64,000 nt of DNA from Apostichopus japonicus. Taxonomy: Eukaryota > Echinodermata > Holothuroidea > Aspidochirotida > Stichopodidae. How positions within the stretch are numbered: position 1 is the first letter of the stretch; every line of letters starts with the position of its first letter. Below are positions 32,136 through 42,868 of the stretch, piece after piece. Below the pieces are notes generated by a model, which was given only the letters and a program-made list of their open reading frames with translations, made no database searches and was not told the origin of the DNA. The translations under genes and the position numbers were made by a program. Where the stretch lies: assembly GCF_037975245.1 (NCBI RefSeq), contig NC_092569.1, positions 9,595,001-9,659,000 on the forward strand. Direction: 5' to 3'.

Positions 32136-35100
32136 TAGACGCACCACAGATAGTGCAAGATCCATCGGCATTTTTTGTTTACGTCATACCGTTTCGAATA
32201 TTACATCGATTTTTATGAGTCGTTACTTTTAATTATTCCTGTTGTTATTTATTCAGAACATCATCCATGCATCCCTAACAGTACCTTCAACGATAGTTTC
32301 GCTGTACTGCGAAGGTGATCATCGTTTTGTTTCCAGTTTACTACAGACTTTTATAGAGAAGCTGAGTATTAAATTCGTTGATTTAGTTCCCAAACTTATA
32401 AATTTTATTAGCTCAATCATTACAGAGAACGGCGCTTGTCATCATGATCTTACGGATTTTAACCCCGTTCTAGATAAAGTTTTCTTTATATTTATATTTT
32501 ATAATTTCACATTCAGTTTACACTGTTGATTTACATAAACAACAAAATCCATCAAAGTTTACCATTTTACAAGTATCTTCTTAATTCCAGTTTTATTAGA
32601 GAATAAATGTTAGATTACCAGTACATTCATGATGTAATGGAAATGAATGCCTAATTTTCTGTTATGTCATCCATTTGTTTTCACAACAAAACTTTGAAAA
32701 GAGGAATATCACATTATTCAAATGATATTTGTGGGCTATCCATTAAGGGTTAATTTATCAATGGCTTTTGATCAGCGCAAACTTTCACCGTCATAGTTTT
32801 CTAATGATCTTTCCAGATTTCTCAAAACTTCAAAATGTGTATATCTTAGAAACGAAAAGAGCTTTTCAGAAATGTCAACAGATCTTGAATGTGATTATCA
32901 CACACACAAGAATGTACAGAATATGGGGCAAATTGGCTCGATGTTCTTAGTGTTTTAAATTAACTTTCTCTTTGTCGACAGTTTTTCTCGCTCTTTCGTT
33001 TGCTCTTGGATGCTTGGTTGTGATCGGAGTTTTACAGATCTCACGAAAGTAAGTTTATCTTTTTCATTGAGAACTTTTACGTTACATGCGGTAATATTAA
33101 AGTTCCCTCGAAGTAGAGTCAATATTACTCTTTGCCTTTCTCAGCTGAGGACAGGAGTTTTTACAATTCCCAGTTTTGTGAAGCGTCATTTCCCTCTACA
33201 GGACCTTTTTATTTTTTATTGTTAAGTCAGCAACCATTCTGCTATCCCTTCAAAATATAAAGCATGTTTTCCCTTCGTAAAGATGGCTAAGAAGCTCAAT
33301 TTATAATCTTTGGAAAAGGTTATATATAAACCGGCTGGGTTTTGTTTGTCTCTTGTAATGCAATCAAAGGTCTACTCTAACCTCAACATCTCCCATGTCT
33401 TATTTCGTGCTGATTCACAATACGCTCCGAATGTTTTGTTTTGCATTACCTCATGAATTCCTGGCCACGTGAACAATCATCATCCATGACGTGAGCGCCA
33501 TTTTCAAACAGCTATCATCTTTGACACAAACCTGAATTCTTTTTTTATTTTAATAATTTAAGGTCATAGTACATTCCATGGAAAGGAAATTATGTAATAT
33601 CAATTAAATATATGTAAACGTTTAACTTAACGTTCAGTTCAGCAATTGATACAGAGTTGTCAATGACATACTGTGGCAGGATTAGTACCGAAGGCCTTAT
33701 CAGCCTACACCATTCTTTAAAATGTTAACCTAGATTGAAGATTCTGTATGCATCTGAAAGAAAAATGATAATTCAGATAGTCATGGCCATTGGCACGAAG
33801 CACAAGTGGGAATTCGATGACTGCAGTTGATCTGTTAACAATGCAACAAAAGATATTCGATGTGTTCTATGGGTAAACAAAAACTAGCTCAAACGTGTCT
33901 AGGTAACACAGTAACGTATTACGATTTCCAATAGTTCTTCCCTTGGGTGCATTCCTCTTGATTATACAAAGTACTTGATATACAAAACCCGTCATTGCTG
34001 TAAATTTCTTTCTGGTCTGTTAGTGTATTCCTGGGCTCCCGTGAACAATATTTCACTGACATGCATTTTGGGGCTGATTTTGAAACGAAATTGAAACCGA
34101 CACTGATTTGTAAGCCCCAACATATGAAAATTTGAAGCCAACATTAAAAATGTTAGGTCCAACAAGCAATTTCAAACTCGACAATACAGAATTGTGGTCA
34201 CGACATTGAAGCTAAATTATTTCCAACATAGGCACGACATTTGGACTCCAATTTTACCAAGCCTGACATGGATTGTGTCAAAACTGAGAAGGAACTTCGT
34301 AAGTTCATCAACTCAATAGAGCCAGTGCTATTACCCTAGATTTCAATGACGCAGGTGGACGGGAACTCAGTCCATTGCATGCTTGTCATTCGTCTTCCTC
34401 TCCCTTCCCCTTTCCTCATCCTTGTCACTCATCTGCATATTCCCCATCCTTGTCACTTGATCTGCCCCTTTTCCTCATTCCACATCCTTATCACTATCTG
34501 CCCACTCTCTTAATTCATGTCACTGATCATCCCCTTCCCCTCCTTCCACACTCTTGTCACCCATGTTCCCCGTCCCCTTCCCCTCTTTATCTGCCATCAT
34601 TAACCATCTTGCTTTTCCTTCCCTACTTTCGATACTCTTACATTAGTTAATGTAGATCAGATCATAACAATACATACACACATGTGTCCTGGTTGAGGTC
34701 ATTTTAGGTGCCATACTCAACCCTATAACCATAATATTAACAACAGTAAAAGGATTTACAAAGATCACAATAATATTGACTGTACCTGTAGGCTCACTAT
34801 AGCACTTACAGATAATTAACACTATAATACAAATACATTCTGTGTGCATTCTGCCATCGCAGGAGATTACAAAATTACACCTAATAAGGGCTGCTATTCT
34901 GTGTGCACATTGCCATCACAGAACTAACATGTATATATTCACGTATAATATACACAAGGTAAGCACATGTAAAATTACAGGCTCCTGAGAGGTCTGAGCA
35001 AAGTTAAAAGATAAACTCTTACCTGTCTGGAAATAAATATAGTTATTTCTATAATCTTCTGACTTGTCACTACTGCTGCTGTATGGCAGTTTAGATTGTC

Positions 35101-37838
35101 TTGGTGAATGGTAGAGTTGCTTAGGTGATAGGGTGTTTTAAGCAATTTTGAAACAAAGGGAAGCTTTGAATGAAATTACTTATCCCACCTAACAGGGCAA
35201 AATCTTACTTAACACTTTTATCCATCTTTATTTGTTCAAATAGAAAAATATTTTAACAAAGAAATCCTATAAATGTTGTATTGTAACATTTAGTACATTT
35301 GAAAGATATTTAAAGTAGATACTTGTGAAAAGAGAAAATATAATTACTGTCAAATTATACTAGCAGCAAGAAAGAGCATTTTCAAAACATATTTCTAAAC
35401 ACCCATATTAGACCTGCAAACCGTTCTTTACTTAAATTATGTCTGTAAGACAGATATTTGATGTCATCATATTAGCTTTAAATACGGTTTCTCTAAGCAT
35501 TTGGTATTGACAAAATATAATTTTCGACCTTTAGAATAGACTTCAGTTAAGAGTAGAAATGCATATGGTGAGGATTTAAATTATTTACTTTGTAACTGTA
35601 AATGTAATGCTTGCAATATACGATACGCACATAAGATAAGTGATGAAGAAGGAGATTATCTCCAAAGATAAAATCTTTCTTGGATCAAATAAACTGCCTT
35701 CCGAATAAAAGTTGTTCAGTATTAAGAAGAAAGGTGAAATAACCGGACAACCCCAAAATAGGTGTTTCAGTGTCTCACTCTTTGTGTTACAAAATGTGCA
35801 AGAGGGCTCTCATTTTAATCATTAAATACTTTAAGAAGATGATTTATACCAAGAATACGATGAAGAAACGAAATCGAAAATAAATACATTTTGTTTCAGA
35901 AAGAGCTGAGAACTAGAACAAAATCTTAAGAATGACATTCCAATCGTCATCTGTTAAGTTGAACGATTCATTCCAATTCAGGTGACCTCGGTGATAGTAC
36001 AATATGCTCAATCAGTTTTCTGTAAGCAATTTGTGGAATGCTGTAGTGCTTTAATAATTTTGTATAATTACAGCTTTCAGTATTAAATTCTAAGTCGTTA
36101 CCTTTCCAGTTACAAGAAATTGCTGACATTAAATCAAACTTAGTCGTAAAAGGGTAGTTATTGCCACTATATCTTATGCAAAAAAAAGTATAAGTTAACC
36201 TAGTTCCCTTGTTATCAAAGAGATCTTTCTGATAAATGACACCAACACTTACTTAACACTTGGCCAGACATTCTCCAGGAAGTGGACCAAACGTTATCCC
36301 ACATCTTAAACTTATTCCACCATCATCCGAGAACAGCTAGTATGACAGTTTAAATACCTATCTATTCCGTGCCATTAGGATCTGCAAATCCTTAGCAGAT
36401 TGCGCCATCGGCATCTGCTGGACTAGGTTAGTTATGGCGCATGTAGTGGTGGTTATTGTCTTCACTTGGTTGTTACCTGACCATGCTGCTGGCTGACCCA
36501 TCTGGTCATATCTGAATGATACAGTCCGCCATCGCTTGGGACCTGATGTCCTTGGCTGCTTATGTTGGGTCATATATAATCTAACTTGGCTTGGGGAGAC
36601 ATCTTGAACGTCTGCTCCTTGTCCTCGAGGTAATTCATGTCATGGTCTTCAACGGCCTCTGATTGCGTGTCTTCTTGCTCATCTGGTTCAACTACAACGA
36701 TGGTTGGGGTCTGTTACCGTACCTCATCGTCTCCAGACTGATTCTCGATCGTCTGGGTGGAGATTAAACCGGTGGGAACTGCAAATTGCAAAACGTTTGC
36801 AAACGTTACCATTTCAACAGTATTATATTTTTTATATGTGAAACTGACCTTTGTATGACATTGTTTTGTATTTACAAGCTGGCGTTAAGTTGTGGGTCAT
36901 CAGAATATAAGACGACATCAGTTTAATATTCATGCAAGTGCCAAACACTTTCCCAATAAGGTATTTTTATTCGCTAAATGTTCCTTGCTTTTTCATGTTT
37001 TAATTTAATTAACTGATCCCATTTCTCTTAAGCAGATGTTTTATTGTATTTGCAAATGAACATAGTTCTATAAATGTTAGTTATTTGCTTGCTTTACCTC
37101 TCTCTTTGAAGATTTCACGGTAGAAAATTCCTGACGATGGATAGGCCTACAATGTCATATAATAAAACGGGCGGGACGATGGCATTAAGAGATGATTCGT
37201 TATTGCATCAGGCTCCCTTAGATGATTTAATCTCCGATAAAAGGCCACCTTTGACCAGCGAATATTCTGGGGTGATCTATAATATGGAGAGTAATCAATT
37301 TCCTTGTGTATCAAACAGAAATGCTATCCATACTGACAATATTGAAATTTACGAAGAAATGTAAGTTCCTGATGTCGATGGTCACCTGTTCTGCATTTTC
37401 AAAACCATTAAGGAGGTAACAACATTATTACAAAGGAGACTGAGGTAGATATATATATCATCTTTTATTAAGCGATAATTGAAATTACATCTTAACACTC
37501 TACTGTTTAAGTTATTTAGTAGGGTAAAACAGTTACTTTGTACATTCTGTAGTAGTGTGAGATCAAAAGCAAAGCAACTATTGAATTGGTTTATGGGAGT
37601 ATAGCTCAGCCGAAATGACCGAACCAAGACTATTTTTACCAATGATGAATTTTATACGTTTGAACATTTTCCATCCATTTTCTCACCATTTAAAATCCGT
37701 TTTTCATTGCATATGGTTGTGAACTTAATTGGATTTCTAGAACTCCTACATAATTTCGATTAACAATGACTTAAACCTCAATGGCTCTAATTAATTCATT
37801 TCAGGATAGCGTTAAAGATACGTTGCAAATCGTCGTGA
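25843..37838 (+). CDS. W3: two-WSC receptor with ITIM/YxxM tail
   Basis: Model: 25843-25906 (signal), 26541-26570 (microexon), 30518-30790 (WSC-A), 30990-31274 (WSC-B), 31800-31835 (linker 1), 32282-32314 or skipped (linker 2), 32982-33048 (transmembrane), 37124-37360 (tail), 37805-37838 (last exon, TGA). All domain exons are open. Linker exon 2 taken from its usual acceptor is 58 nt, 4 nt too long, and would shift frame. Use of an internal AG (32280-32281) or skipping restores phase. A 3.3-kb CR1/L2-like LINE occupies the intron before WSC-A and an old LINE fragment the intron before the tail. The tail protein sequence is identical to that of W4. The gene is probably functional if linker 2 is handled as described. 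Confidence 0.6.
26726..27944 (-). pseudogene. LINE reverse transcriptase C-terminal half (W3 copy)
   Basis: Motifs GVPQGSLLGPLLFIIYVNDI and, after a frameshift, FADDT (the catalytic DD pair). A C-terminal region similar to HHTR...KIWN-type tails of CR1/L2 elements follows. Many stops. Confidence 0.6.
27945..28627 (-). pseudogene. LINE APE-type endonuclease (W3 copy)
   Basis: LLQHNSRSLKKHF, IIGFTETWF, RRGGGVCLFI and GDFNIN mark an exonuclease/endonuclease/phosphatase fold. One frameshift near 28208 separates the first part from the GDFNIN part; the W6 copy has the same shift. Confidence 0.65.
28660..29830 (-). pseudogene. LINE ORF1 (W3 copy)
   Basis: The predicted product has a nucleic-acid-binding region followed by CNNCLGEDHLMRNC, a CX2CX4HX4C zinc knuckle. 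The W6 copy shows two further knuckles; here the second and third are damaged by substitutions and a short deletion. A basic Lys/Asn/Thr-rich C terminus follows. Confidence 0.6.
30518..30790 (+). CDS. W3 WSC-A exon
   Basis: 273 nt, phase 1-1, 8 Cys; [41 protein letters not shown]. The acceptor has TAGTAG where other copies have TAGCAG; either AG keeps frame. Confidence 0.85.
30990..31274 (+). CDS. W3 WSC-B exon
   Basis: 285 nt, phase 1-1, 8 Cys; [34 protein letters not shown]. No stop. Confidence 0.85.
31800..31835 (+). CDS. W3 linker exon 1
   Basis: 36 nt, phase 1-1, Thr/Pro-rich (ASTTVPPTT), with a GTAATC donor. Confidence 0.5.
32006..32138. repeat. GAT/GGT, CA and TA microsatellite in the W3 intron
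   Basis: Same position as in W2 but with an added CA run. Confidence 0.85.
32257..32314 (+). CDS. W3 linker exon 2, length-altered
   Basis: 58 nt from the usual ATTCAG acceptor, compared with 54 nt in W2 and W4; a 4-bp gain near its start changes phase. An internal AG at 32280-32281 would give a 33-nt, frame-preserving exon. Confidence 0.35.
32982..33048 (+). CDS. W3 transmembrane exon
   Basis: 67 nt, phase 1 in, phase 2 out; same helix as W2 with Gln in place of the last Gly before Ile-Ser-Arg. Confidence 0.6.
34380..34630 (+). repeat. Pyrimidine-rich degenerate repeat in the W3 intron
   Basis: Homologous to 20500-20790. Confidence 0.65.
35200..36330 (-). mobile_element. Old Tx1-like LINE 3' fragment in W3
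   Basis: Homologous to the W2 fragment, with additional indels, including one in the FLHRILG and zinc-binding region. Nearly identical to the W4 copy. Confidence 0.6.
36340..36790 (-). mobile_element. Retroelement-like polyprotein tail fragment in W3
   Basis: Same GPKR...SFRYDQMGQPAAW segment as W2, with small deletions. Confidence 0.3.
37124..37360 (+). CDS. W3 cytoplasmic tail exon
   Basis: 237 nt, phase 2-2; [11 protein letters not shown] and DNIEIYEE. Translation is identical to the W4 exon at 50514-50750. Confidence 0.65.
37805..37838 (+). CDS. W3 last coding exon
   Basis: TTTCAG|G then IALKIRCKSS and TGA. Phase fits the tail exon. Confidence 0.4.
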
Positions 37839-38115
37839 CTTGTTTCGGCCTTTCTGTGAAGTTCGAAACTTAATTGTGTTTAATACGGGTTAAATTATAT
37901 TTTATAGGGCAAACGGAATGAAACTAAGTATGGGAAGCTCAGCTACCTCGCTGAATTCTGCCTGCAATCTTGTCATAATGTTTTCTAATATAAAGGTATT
38001 GCACTACATAGTTTCGTTTTAGTTTCCGTTTTGGTAATTCTAAATCGCTGTTTCCAGATTTCCACATTGGAAATATTTACGCCTCCTAAACAATCAAACT
38101 TGACCGATCCCTCCC

Positions 38116-38346
38116 ATGCTGTCAACTAAACGTTTAGGTCAGTGGAACTATAGTTCAGACAGTACATTACCGTTACGGTTAGATAAGGGAGTATATTATA
38201 GTCACATGGTGGCATGGACTGGAAACTGGGAACTATACACTAAGGAGAGTATTGTATTTAGAGCCTGTTTAGAGATCTTGTACGTAATGATGAATACAGA
38301 CAGTGAAGTGAGAAATTCAGTTATTATGAAGATTGTAAAGCAGTAA
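38116..38346 (+). CDS. Conserved 76-codon frame after W3 (alternative last exon or 3' UTR)
   Basis: An ATG-initiated frame with Tyr-rich content (GVYYSHM, ELYTKE, ILYVMM, the last a YxxM-type motif). It is intact here and in the W5 unit (57511-57741), broken by a TAA in the W2 spacer and half deleted in W4. Its stop lies 34 nt before an AATAAA shared by three units. Internal AGs (ACTATAG|T) would accept the phase 2 tail exon, so it could be an alternative terminal exon. W3/W5 differences are often non-synonymous, which argues against strong constraint. Confidence 0.3.
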   Translation: MLSTKRLGQWNYSSDSTLPLRLDKGVYYSHMVAWTGNWELYTKESIVFRACLEILYVMMNTDSEVRNSVIMKIVKQ

Positions 38347-38379
38347 CGTTCATAGGATGTTAAAGGTAAGGTTGGAGCA

Positions 38380-38385
38380 AATAAA
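38380..38385 (+). terminator. Candidate polyadenylation signal (W3)
   Basis: AATAAA within GAGCAAATAAAACAAA; also at 51042-51047 (W4) and 57775-57780 (W5). A conserved place about 540 nt after the W3 stop. Confidence 0.35.
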
Positions 38386-39428
38386 ACAAAGAGGTCAGAG
38401 GCGAATGAAGGGTTTCATAAGAGGAGGTTGACTGCACTGGGGTGGTTTAAAACGGACTCCTATGTAGCGAGGGTCTGGGAGCCCTACTCTAGAATAGAAC
38501 AATTTTGAACATCAAATGGGTTCACTTTAAATTTATGTTGTTGTTAATGATTCTGAGTTGAATTACCAATGTATATCATCCTAAGGTCATGGGAGATTGT
38601 TCATGCTACTATAGTAAGATATTTTCGCATTCGTTAAAGTGAGGGTGCTAGAGCAAAATAGCGTAAGCTGAAGGGCTTCAAGTACAAAGCGTGTCAATTA
38701 TGTACCATTTCGTTTTATTTGTTTAAAGGCAAGGTTCTTACAGTGATAAGTGTGTATTATATAAAATATTGCCTTTCAACTAAGATATCATAGGCAATTT
38801 GATAATTAATAATTATTGTAATTTTCATGATAAGTGAATCACTCACTGTAACTGGTATTATTGTTAGTTTTAACAGTTGCTGGAAATAAAGGTTGTATCT
38901 TATCCTAAATGAATTACATTAAAAATTAAAACGGTTTGTTATCGATGGGTTTATAGGTGTAACTAAGGTGTTAAAGAGGCTTCTTTTGGACTTAGTGCAT
39001 CCCAAAATTAATACCAACAGTGTTCAGTTGTATCCGATTATTTTCCAAGAGGAATAGTCTACTTTTAGTGTACTGTTGGTGCCTGAGTAGATATCCAGGG
39101 TATTGATTACTACACAGTTGGATGCAGGAGCCTGCTGGTTAGTCACGTCACTTAAATAATCATCCATAAGATGAGTTCAATTGATTTGTCTAGAGAGGAA
39201 GAAATACACACATGAAACTCATAATCAAAAGATCAATTTAATTTCTTGTTCTCTCTTACATATTCAACACTAAACAGCAGAGAGGAATCATGTAAATTAT
39301 AAATTATATGAGTAGCTCTTAATGTAAAGTTGGGCTAAGAAATACTAATAAATTCAAACTACTGTAGAATTACACACAATCAGAACAAACGTGTCATTGA
39401 TGTTGAATACTCCCTTCATTGTTCAAAC

Positions 39429-39518
39429 GGTGCTGTGGCCGAGTGGAGACAGGCTGTGGCATTTGAAGCAATGAGGCTTAGCGATCGGGACGTTCCGGGT
39501 TCGATACCCGATGGGGTC
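39429..39518 (+). mobile_element. tRNA-derived SINE head before W4
   Basis: Same element and site as before W3; B-box-like GGTTCGATACC is well preserved. Confidence 0.6.
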
Positions 39519-40055
39519 ATAGTAAGGTGGGCTTTTCATCCTAAAGCAATCTATGGTTTTCCCATCTGAAATGACCTTCTAAAGATTCTAAATTTAAGTT
39601 TTTCAAGCGTCGTATAGGTAACTGTTGGTTATTATTATACATATTGATTATTAAATTAACATGTCGCTCACCACTTGTGACAGGTTCCAAACGGCCTTCT
39701 CTTTTTTCGATAAAACGTACAAGTTATATCGTATCATATAGCCTAATTACAAACTTACAAGTAATATATTATTTATGTCTCATTCTGTCTAACGATCTAA
39801 TGATCGCGTACCTTTAGTAAACTGCCGACAATAACAGCTACGAAAGTAAAATTGCGCGGACTGAAAAGCAGATCTTCTCCTGACAAACACTTGACGTAAG
39901 GTTGAATTTTCGCTTTCATTGTGTGCTAATGTACCTCTGCCATGAAAGTTTGTTTGCAAATCGTTGCATATTTGACGTTGTTTAAGCTGACATATTATAG
40001 GCGTAGCTGTATGGATGTAAAGAGCTGCCGAGTGTGTAAGAGAACAACATCTACA

Positions 40056-40116
40056 ATGCTACTCTTCAATTTCATCTCTGCAGTGACTGTTCTGCATGGA
40101 TATCTCTTTTCATCAG
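40056..40116 (+). CDS. W4 signal-peptide exon
   Basis: 61 nt, phase 1 donor; lacks one Leu codon of the LLFSS region relative to W3. Confidence 0.65.
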
Positions 40117-42682
40117 GTGAGACTAAAACTTTCATTTCTTTTCATAATAGGACTGACTTGGTAAAACAATCTTTCCGAAATACACCTTGTAAACTATGCT
40201 GATTCTTTATGTAAGAAATGATTTCACTACGTAACTTGCGAACGTCATTGAGGAAGTGTTATTTGTGATTACAAAGTGGAATAATGGTTACTATACTTGC
40301 TTTTTAAACTACATTTGAAGTAGGATCCTTTGATAACACTGGTAATATGAAACAAGCAAACCACAAGGCAAGATAGTGTAGGTCTAGCAGTACGTTAAAT
40401 ATAGGCTATTGTTGTTTTTATAATAGACAGTATATGATTCCAGAATAACTCATTTTTGTATGTATCTTTCTGATATTTTCACTGTTGGGTTACAGTAGCA
40501 TATTTGTGACACTGACGCTAGAGTAATAACAGATGATCTGATCGTGTTATGTAATATTCACACAACCTCCTTCTAATAGATAAGTCCATATGTGGCTACG
40601 ATAACATGAGTGATCGAAGTTATAGAGTTACTAATCGTTCAATCCTATGCAGATGTAACTGTGTCCTACATATTTAATATGCTGTATTGTTTCATTTGCA
40701 AACCTCATGTCTAATTCCGTCGTTCCTCTCATGGTAATGTTGTACTAAAGTAACAAACTAGGTATGTTTTTTATGTTACTAGGTAACTATTAGAACTTAT
40801 CTGTACTGTAAAAAGACTTTAAAAGATGGATCTATGTGTAAATATCAAGGAAACACGCGAGTGACGGCGAACACTACGATATCATGTCATATTTTAGTGC
40901 ATGAGAGATGTAAGAGCTATATTTATGTTGGTTACAACCACTGTGGGTTCTTAGGAAACCAGAGATATGCAAGTTAATGTTTGTGTTGAGCTGCAGGAGA
41001 AATTAAGCAGCTTATACACCATGGGTCTTTCTTTTGAGCTTTCTTCTCAACATGGAATCAGTTCTAACAAAGTCCATTTCGATCTGTAGCAGAAGGGACA
41101 TATCTTGGTTGCTTTGATGCAAAAAAAGCAGAACTTTCTGGAATGATGGAGAGAGTGGAAAGGAACAACATGACTGTTTCTATGTGTTCTGATATCTGTG
41201 GTGAGGGTGCATATGACAAATACGGCTTACAGTATGGATACCGGTGTTACTGTGGTAACCAAACGGAGATACTCGAAAGCAATGATCGAGCAGAAGTCCA
41301 ATGTAACAACCCGTGTAAAGGATCTCCTAAATGTGGAGGGAATCAGGTGATAGCCATTTACAACCGTAAGTTGTATAACAAATTTTTACGACAAAGAAAC
41401 TTAATAAAATTAACAAAAAAATCCTTGCGCATATTTTCTCTAATACTAAATGAAGCTTGAGATGCAGATTAAGATATGTATCGATACTAACTTACAACAA
41501 TACGAGATTTCCGATGTTTATTCTCGTATAACGCTCTTTTCTTGCCTTAATTTTTATTTTCAAAGACACGTCATACGTCGGATGCTACAGCTATACTCCA
41601 AATAAAAGTATAGAAGTTGGCGGTAAAGAAGAGTACTTGACTCCAACTATTTGTCGCGAGAAATGTCACACGTATAATTTTTTCGGCGTGACACAAGGCA
41701 ATAAATGTTATTGCAGTTCCGTTATACCGAATATTCCACGGAGAAATGATGACGATTGTAATGAATTACCTTGTCAAGGAGGACCCACGTGTGGAGGATC
41801 TGGGTACATCGCTATGTGGGACTTCGTTAACCGCACACTGAAGGATTCTGGTAATATTTTGTTAGTTAAGACATATACATGCTTGACATATTGATCTCAT
41901 GCACGTATTAGTGATCTTATTACTTTAGGAAATTATATTCGAAAAATCATTGCATCGAAGTGTATTGAACAGTATATCTTTAGTCGATGTATAATACAAA
42001 CTTCGAACTAGATGAACACTAAACAGCCAATCATGTTGCCACGTAATATCATTAACATCAAACTGTGATGGTCGTTACACATACATACAAACACAGATAC
42101 ATACGTGAAGTAAACGCCACATTTTTAATTCTAGTTGACAGATGACATAAATGTTTACATTTTGTACATATACTTCTACTTTGATTATGTCTGCAACACT
42201 CATATGCAACATATAGTAGCTTTATTGGTAATAGACAACGCTCTCCTTAACTAATTACTATGTGGCACAAAGATAATGTAATGTTTTATTTTAAAAAGTT
42301 TACTCTGATATGTTATCTCATGAGGCACATTTCAATTCACGCTTAAACCAACTTAAACATTTTTTTTTTATTCAGAAATGTATGCATCTACAACAGTACC
42401 TCCAACGACAGGTGATTAGTTTCATCAAGAGTTTCTAGAGGCCTGAGTATTCAATTCATTGATTAAATTTGAACACTCTAATGCTGCATTTTGCTGTTTT
42501 TCCTAGCGCATTGTTACTGAGAAAATAAACTGTTATAAGGCACACCGCACTTCACATTAAAATAAACAAATGTGCTTATTCAACTTTACATTATAATTAT
42601 TATTATGAGTATGATTGTGATTGTGATTATGATGGTTATGATGGTGGTGGTGGTGGTTGTGGTGGTGATGCTGATGGTGGTG

Positions 42683-42744
<62 letters not shown>

Positions 42745-42768
42745 TTATTTATATATATATATATAAAC

Positions 42769-42800
<32 letters not shown>

Positions 42801-42831
42801 GTATATATATAAACATATATATATATATATT

Positions 42832-42868
<37 letters not shown>

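Larger units (their letters stand above)
37839..40055 (+). other. Spacer W3 to W4
   Basis: Contains the 76-codon conserved frame (38116-38346), the candidate polyadenylation signal at 38380-38385, the tRNA-derived SINE (39429-39518) and the presumed promoter region of W4. Nothing else is recognisable. Confidence 0.45.

Noticed and set aside
34375-34650. Pro/Ser/His-rich frames (also 47474-47927)
   Set aside because: They arise from a pyrimidine-rich degenerate repeat; there is no conserved start, splice site or domain.
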